From the NCBI GenBank assembly GCA_948567375.1, contig OX419755.1:56989945-57053944 (forward strand): a DNA stretch of 64,000 nucleotides, read 5' to 3'. Origin of the DNA: Lunularia cruciata. Taxonomy: Eukaryota; Streptophyta; Marchantiopsida; Lunulariales; Lunulariaceae. Under the pieces are notes generated by a model. It worked only from the letters and a program-made list of their open reading frames with translations. It was not told the DNA's origin and did not search any database. This document shows positions 59,381 to 64,000 of the stretch, in pieces (positions within the stretch are counted from its first letter, which is position 1; each line of letters opens with the position of its first letter). Made by a program: the position numbers and the translations under genes.

Positions 59381-60601
59381 AAAGGGCAGAGCATGGTCTC
59401 CTTTAGGTATCCCTCTCCACCTTGAGCTTCTAGAGGGATGTGTCATATCTATAGATGGACTACATGTTCTTGGAGTGCAAGTAAGATCCGAGGATTTGTC
59501 ACATGCTTCTTGGACATTTCCTTGTAGAGGATATTCTCCATATGGATGACCTTCCTCTAATAGGAGATCTATAGGTGGGATTTTGTGTACTCTCTTTTAG
59601 TATTGCCTATCAATCAACTTACCTTCTCTGCACAATTCTCCTTTCTTAACTTTTCTATCACGTTTGAGAGCTTTTATTAGGAGGATTATGGAAGACTTTG
59701 GTATATAATTGGACCATGGACATTTGAGTATGTAATGGGAGTTTTGGCACGTAGAGAAACATCTCTACCAATCTTGTGTGAAGAGTTAGGCCTATTATCT
59801 ATGGAGGAGATGGCACCTACAACATTTTTGAGTAGTTGGGCTCTCTTGGTACCCCTACTTTCTTCTCATTTTGTGGATAGGAAAATTTTGGAGACATACA
59901 TGGCCAAGGTGGAAGAGGGATCCTTTTCTCCCCGAGTGTGATTGTGGCAAATAAGAGATGGTCTATTCCCATGGGCACGGAAGGACTTCCATCCTTTGCT
60001 TCACTTCCATCAGATTGGACTAGAGGTTTGCAATCTTCCTTGATGGAGTGATAGTGTCACGATACTCTACATTCTCTTAGTTGACTCATCCATTCCTCAG
60101 GCCACTAGAGCACATCTTTGCTCTTGCTCTAACAAGGGTGCAAGCTCCTAGATCCTAGCTTGATTGTCATTAGGGCATTTTGACTTGCACTAGCCACCTT
60201 CTCTATAATGATGAGGTTTTGCCTAGTTTTGGTCCATCCATATGTATCTTTTTTATTCACTTGTGAGTGTGGTTTTATACTAGATGAAGCAATGGTCCAT
60301 ATGACACAATGTCCATTTGGAGGACAGAGGATAGCTATCTACGATGCAATCAAGGATATAGTATTTGTTATAGCACAAGAGAGTGGATACCTTGCTTGGA
60401 GGAGGCGTTTGTATGTTTTGCATACAACACGTGTCAAAGAAAACTTATACTTGGTCCAAGATGATCATGTGACAATGGTGGATGTTGTGGTTACAACCGC
60501 TACGCATGATGTAGTTTTGGAAGGAGTGATTACTCATCCTCGTGGATGGGCAGCGAGTGGAGCAAAAGCACGTAAGGCTTCAAAGTACAAAGTATGCACA
60601 A
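59381..60601 (+). pseudogene. Non-LTR-type reverse transcriptase gene, 3' part with nuclease-like end
   Basis: It continues the frame broken at 52853: RAWSPLGIPLHLELLEGCV and ISIDGLHVLGVQVRSEDLSH (59381-59500). After broken frames, VMGVLARRETSLPILCEELG and TTFLSSWALLVPLL (59735-59860) follow. The C-terminal frame 60208-60600 has CECGFILDEAMVHMTQCPFG (a C-x-C-x-H-x-C cluster), YDAIKDIVFVIAQESGYLAW and a VDVVV segment in the position of the Asp of a restriction-like endonuclease in related proteins. The nuclease role is inferred. It is cut at 60601 by gypsy copy 1. Confidence 0.68.
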
Positions 60602-61261
60602 TGTCATGTGTATATACATTGCTACACAACATACATTGCTGTCAACATCATACACAATAGAAGCACAAATCACACATAAGTCATACATAAACTCTAAAGT
60701 GCCACAATAATCAGATCATTTACAACTTGAATCAATCAAACTTAGATCAGTAATTGATATGATCCTCAACAACTTGCCAACAACTGGGCACTGATTACAA
60801 TCAAGCAACATGCACTCTAACTAAGAGACTCCATGTGATGCTCGTTGGCTTTCTTTCCACTCTAGCCAGGAACTTGAAGGCTCAACATCAGAGAAGTGAG
60901 CTCTTTGGAGCTTCACTTCCAATGTATACTCCTGCTTTAGACCTAGGCCTCATCCCAAATGGTCCTGCTGACTGCACACCCGATGGCACGGATGGTGCAA
61001 GTGGCGGTGGGCCCTACCATGAAGTCAGTACCCTAAACACAAAATCTGACTGTTAAAAAGTAGTTTATGAGTAACTGCCAAAATGCCTCTAACTACTAAT
61101 ACTAGAACTCCAATGTCCAAGCAATGTAGATGCGACGCTACAAATGGCATGACAGCTATCATGCATATATACATCACTACACAACATACATTGTTGTCAA
61201 CATCATACACAATAGAAGCCCAACTCACACATAAGTCATACATAAACTCTAAAATGCCACA
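60602..61261 (-). repeat. 3' terminal-repeat block of gypsy copy 1
   Basis: 660 bp. Two 105-bp units (60602-60706 and 61157-61261), each TG to CA, flank about 450 bp homologous to the copy 3 LTR. The polypurine tract (minus strand AGGAGGGCGA) adjoins 61261. Confidence 0.85.
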
Positions 61262-61430
61262 ATCGCCCTCCTAGCTGGAGGTTAGGTCCCTCTAACTCCA
61301 AATAGCCATCTACTCCAAATATATTGTATACCCTATGATGGGCAACAATCAAGAGGCCAAGTGCTGTGGAGCCCCATTGTTTGTTGCTTGTCTACAATCT
61401 ATACCATATAAAGAATGAACTAGCTATAGG

Positions 61431-62165
61431 TCAAGTACATCTAGGACATAACCACTGTCCCTGAGGAACCACCGTGAGGGGAGGAGTCATACATGCCATA
61501 TGCCATCCTCTTGAACAACTATCACACACTAACATAGTAGCAGCTCCATTAGAACAGCCACATAACATACATCTCAAGCCTGCTTGTACAAGTGCCAAGC
61601 TTGGGTCCATAGTACCATCAATGTTTGGGAGGTGGCATGGTGCACAATTGTGCACATGATCCTTCCAAACAATACCATCACGTCCTTCTAACACAAGGAC
61701 TCCAGATGGCAAAATCTCATGCATTCTCAAGATAGTGCGGCCTATCAAAACATCAAGTGTCGTTGGTGTTTTCTGTTGTAGATAAACATAGTCTCTTGGA
61801 TGAAATTGATAGATCAAGGGTCTATAACGTCCTCCTAAAATGGTAACATAGCACAAAGTATCTCTATGCTGAGCAATTGCTAAGTTCTCAAAGGCCATTG
61901 GCATCACTCTCCAAAAGATCATTGCTTGCTGAGAACATGCGCTCATCCATACATTTGGGTCATCGAAGTCCAAGACTACAGTAGCATCTAAACAAATGGC
62001 TGCAAGTAAATCTGGATCTTGTCCATAGAATAGAAAGTATGGAGAGAAGGATGCTAAGAAGGCTTGTCGGCTAAACCAATAGCCCATGGCCAACCAAGGT
62101 AATTGGAGATCCCAATCTCCCAAGTGGCCTCTTTGCAAACCATACTTTTGCAATCCTCTCTTCAT
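61431..62165 (-). CDS. Integrase C-terminal half fused to a PHD finger, gypsy copy 1
   Basis: An open 244-codon frame ending in TGA. Residues 1-45 are the end of the integrase core with GLQKYGLQRGHLGDWDLQLP. FSRQAFLASFSPYFLFYGQD follows, then the integrase C-terminal region with FHPRDYVYLQQKTPTTLDV and GRTILRMHEILPSGVLVLEG. NCAPCHLPN leads to the PHD finger (about 200-244): CMLC, 11 residues, CDSC, 4 residues, H, MA, C, 14 residues, CPRC, a complete C4-H-C3 set with the conserved Trp before the last pair. PHD fingers read the histone H3 tail. Here it takes the place of the chromodomain of chromoviruses and could steer integration (inference). Confidence 0.88.
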   Translation of the reverse strand: MKRGLQKYGLQRGHLGDWDLQLPWLAMGYWFSRQAFLASFSPYFLFYGQDPDLLAAICLDATVVLDFDDPNVWMSACSQQAMIFWRVMPMAFENLAIAQHRDTLCYVTILGGRYRPLIYQFHPRDYVYLQQKTPTTLDVLIGRTILRMHEILPSGVLVLEGRDGIVWKDHVHNCAPCHLPNIDGTMDPSLALVQAGLRCMLCGCSNGAATMLVCDSCSRGWHMACMTPPLTVVPQGQWLCPRCT

Positions 62166-63048
62166 TGTCTAAACCACTCTCTCTACTAAGCCATCTGCCT
62201 CAAGGTGATATCGGGAGTTAGTACGATGATCAATCAAAGCCTTGTCACACAAGACCTGAAACTCTCCTAAGAACTTTGTACCCTGATCAGTCAAAACCTT
62301 AGTTGGTGCACCAAAATGACTAAGAACATGATCCAAGAACAAGTAAGCTGTCCTTTCACTAGACTTTTCAGGAAGTGCCACCAACTCAATCCACTTAGAG
62401 AAGTTCCACCATCACCAAGACATACTGATGATGTCTTACAATTAGCGGTAAAGGTCCAGCAAAGTCTAAACTCCAACGGTAATCCAATCCCATGATAGGT
62501 AATGGATGTAACTGTGGTGTAGGAGCATTGAATGATACTCTAACTCAATCACAAACCACACATCTAGCAACAAGCTACTACACCTTGATTTGCATACTAT
62601 GCCACCAATAATGACTCTAGAGTAAGTTGTATGTATGCTTTACTCCAAAATGTCCTAGCTTTTCATGAGCATGACAGACCAACTATGGTCTTTGAGATGG
62701 AAGTGGTACTACTTGCACTCTACCATCCTCCCATACACACAAAAGGTGTCTGTACTCCAATCTGAGCCGTCTAGCTCATTGAAGAACACGGTCTCTCTCT
62801 TTGGCCCCAACTGTGCCACCCACAACACCGGTGCAAAGATAGTCCATCACTAAGACATCATCATGAATGTCTTGCTAAAATGTACCAATATCTTCACTCT
62901 CTAGATCTATGACCTCAATAACTCCTCCTGTATGCGCTGAAAGAGAAACCACCAAAGCCTCAAAAAATATACAGAGAAAGGCAAATACATGCCAACCTGA
63001 CACCATCTCCTTATCTGTCTCACCATGCCAATGTGCTCCGTTATGATC
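62166..63048 (-). pseudogene. Integrase N-terminal and core region, gypsy copy 1
   Basis: 62384-62169 reads MVALPEKSSERTAYLFLDHV, SHFGAPTKVLTDQGTKFLGE (second catalytic Asp in TDQG) and RYHLEADGLVERVV (third acidic residue in the LVER helix). A frameshift separates the first Asp region (near 62400-62500). The zinc-binding end lies near 62540-62960 with stops. Confidence 0.8.
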
Positions 63049-63830
63049 CTATTGGCCGAGATATGGGTTTCTACTCAACCTATCTACATCACGGTTCACC
63101 ACTTTAGGTCTATGAACAACCATGAAATCATACTCCGGTAAAATCAAAGCCCATTGTGCAAGCTTCCTTGAAAGCTTGTCGGACTCCATCAACCACTTTA
63201 GCGGCTGATGATTAGTGATGAGAGTGAAAGGGTTACCAAATAGGTAACATTGGAAATGTGCTACTGCCCAAAATACTACCAAGCACTTGCCCTCATATGA
63301 ACTATACTTTACCTCCGCTGAATTGTTGGAGCAACTAGCATAGGCCACCACAAACTCCTTCTCCTCATCATCATGTTGGGTGAGCACTGCTCCAAGCCCT
63401 AACACACTCCAATCAGTATGGACCTAAAATGGTCGTCCTCTGATGGGTCTTCTCAAAATAGGAGTAGATATCAACCTCTCCTTGAGCTCTATAAAAGCTC
63501 TCTCTTGCTCATCTCTCTAACACCACTCCTGTGTAAGCTTGGTCAGCTTTGTCAAGGCCTTGGCAATGGCACTAAATCCTCTAACTTAGCAGCGATAGAA
63601 GTTTTCTAACCCAAGAAATGCTTGCACTCTGCTCACATCTGTAGGCCAAGGAATATGTGCAATAGCTTCCACCTTGGTCTGCCAAACACCAAGTCCTCTA
63701 GGGTAGATAGTGTGACCCAAATACTCAACCTACTTGTGGAAGAACCTACACTTCCCAAGGTGTAATTTGAGGCCATGAGATCTCAACCCCTCAAACACCT
63801 CCAACAAATGAAACTCAAGAACCTCTAAAC
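63049..63830 (-). pseudogene. RNase H and truncated RT, gypsy copy 1
   Basis: 63405-63049 is an open RNase H: LGAVLTQHDDEEKEFVVAYA, NHQPLKWLMESDKLSRKLAQ, WALILPEYDFMVVHRPKV, DVDRLSRN. RT C-terminal sequence continues to 63808 (LGVWQTKVEA keeps CAG where copies 2 and 3 have TAG). There the sequence jumps to the DNMT-RT linker, deleting the RT catalytic core. Confidence 0.85.
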
Positions 63831-64000
63831 CCTCCATCTTTCCTCTCCAATAAGCTTGGCTCCAAGATCTGGCTCCCAAGTATCCTCTATAACTATTGTA
63901 GGAGTAGAAGACATACCGACTGGCTGCTACACTGGGCCCTTGGGAGCAATAGTGTCATGCCCTCAACCACTAGATGTCCCAACCTATGTGTGAAAAACTC

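Larger units (their letters stand above)
60602..64000 (-). mobile_element. Ty3/gypsy element with PHD finger, copy 1 (runs off the window)
   Basis: Minus strand: terminal-repeat block 60602-61261, polypurine tract, PHD and integrase, RNase H, part of RT and part of the linker up to the window edge. It has the longest intact integrase-PHD frame of the family (244 codons). RT is internally deleted at 63808. Its methyltransferase region would lie beyond 64000. Confidence 0.88.

Noticed and set aside
1-64000. tRNA, rRNA or CRISPR sequences
   Set aside because: No cloverleaf B-box pattern, rRNA core or regularly spaced short repeats were seen; the tRNA-like matches are primer-binding sites of retroelements.

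Overview
This is a 64 kb piece of a nuclear land-plant genome. The evidence is one intron-containing Yip1-family gene with clean GT-AG introns, followed by about 58 kb of nested LTR retrotransposons of plant type (Ty1/copia and Ty3/gypsy chromoviruses, several with initiator-Met tRNA primer sites). The species cannot be fixed from sequence alone. A large repeat-rich genome, possibly of a bryophyte, lycophyte or fern, is a guess. No rRNA, tRNA, CRISPR array or prokaryotic gene was recognised.

Layout. 1-2199: no gene recognised. 2200-5168 (minus): a six-exon Yip1/YIPF1-2-like Golgi membrane protein gene, the only host gene that looks intact. 5.2-6.97 kb: AT-rich flank with a near-perfect hairpin and a (TA)n tract. 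6972-33458: one degenerate Ty1/copia element, with both LTRs and a matching ATATA target duplication, swollen to 26 kb by nesting. Inside it lie a minus-strand gypsy element that carries a cytosine methyltransferase and a PHD finger (copy 2, 9927-24738) and a plus-strand relative (copy 3, 24739-31956). Copy 2 is itself interrupted by an unclassified 2.2 kb repeat (E1), and E1 by a full-length chromovirus (E2, 14317-20007, ATGTT target duplication). 33.5-35.3 kb: AT-rich flank. 35.3-38 kb: a second copia remnant. 41299-41697: a solo LTR of the E2 family. 44004-46214: a second copy of E1. 46.2-50.8 kb: AT-rich, no gene seen. 50843-51396: a solo LTR. 51.4-60.6 kb: a decayed non-LTR-type reverse-transcriptase gene split by a second chromovirus (E3, 52854-59380). 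60602-64000: copy 1 of the methyltransferase/PHD gypsy family (minus), running off the window.

The most notable content is this gypsy family. Overlaying the three decayed copies gives the order Gag, two CCHC knuckles, aspartic protease, a conserved region of unknown role, a DNMT3/DRM-like C5 cytosine methyltransferase, RT, RNase H, integrase, C-terminal PHD finger. A DNA-methylation writer and a histone-tail reader in one retroelement polyprotein is unusual. Retroelement-borne DNMTs have been reported in other eukaryotes (recalled, not checked). Every copy here is broken, and many of its stop codons are CAG to TAG changes that can be verified between copies. That is what deamination of CHG-methylated cytosines would produce.

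Other points of interest are perfect heat-shock-element trimers conserved in the E2-family LTRs, a chromovirus inserted in frame-traceable fashion into the RT gene, an inverted duplication at a copia/gypsy junction, and a perfect 25-nt hairpin created by local rewriting of an integrase sequence.
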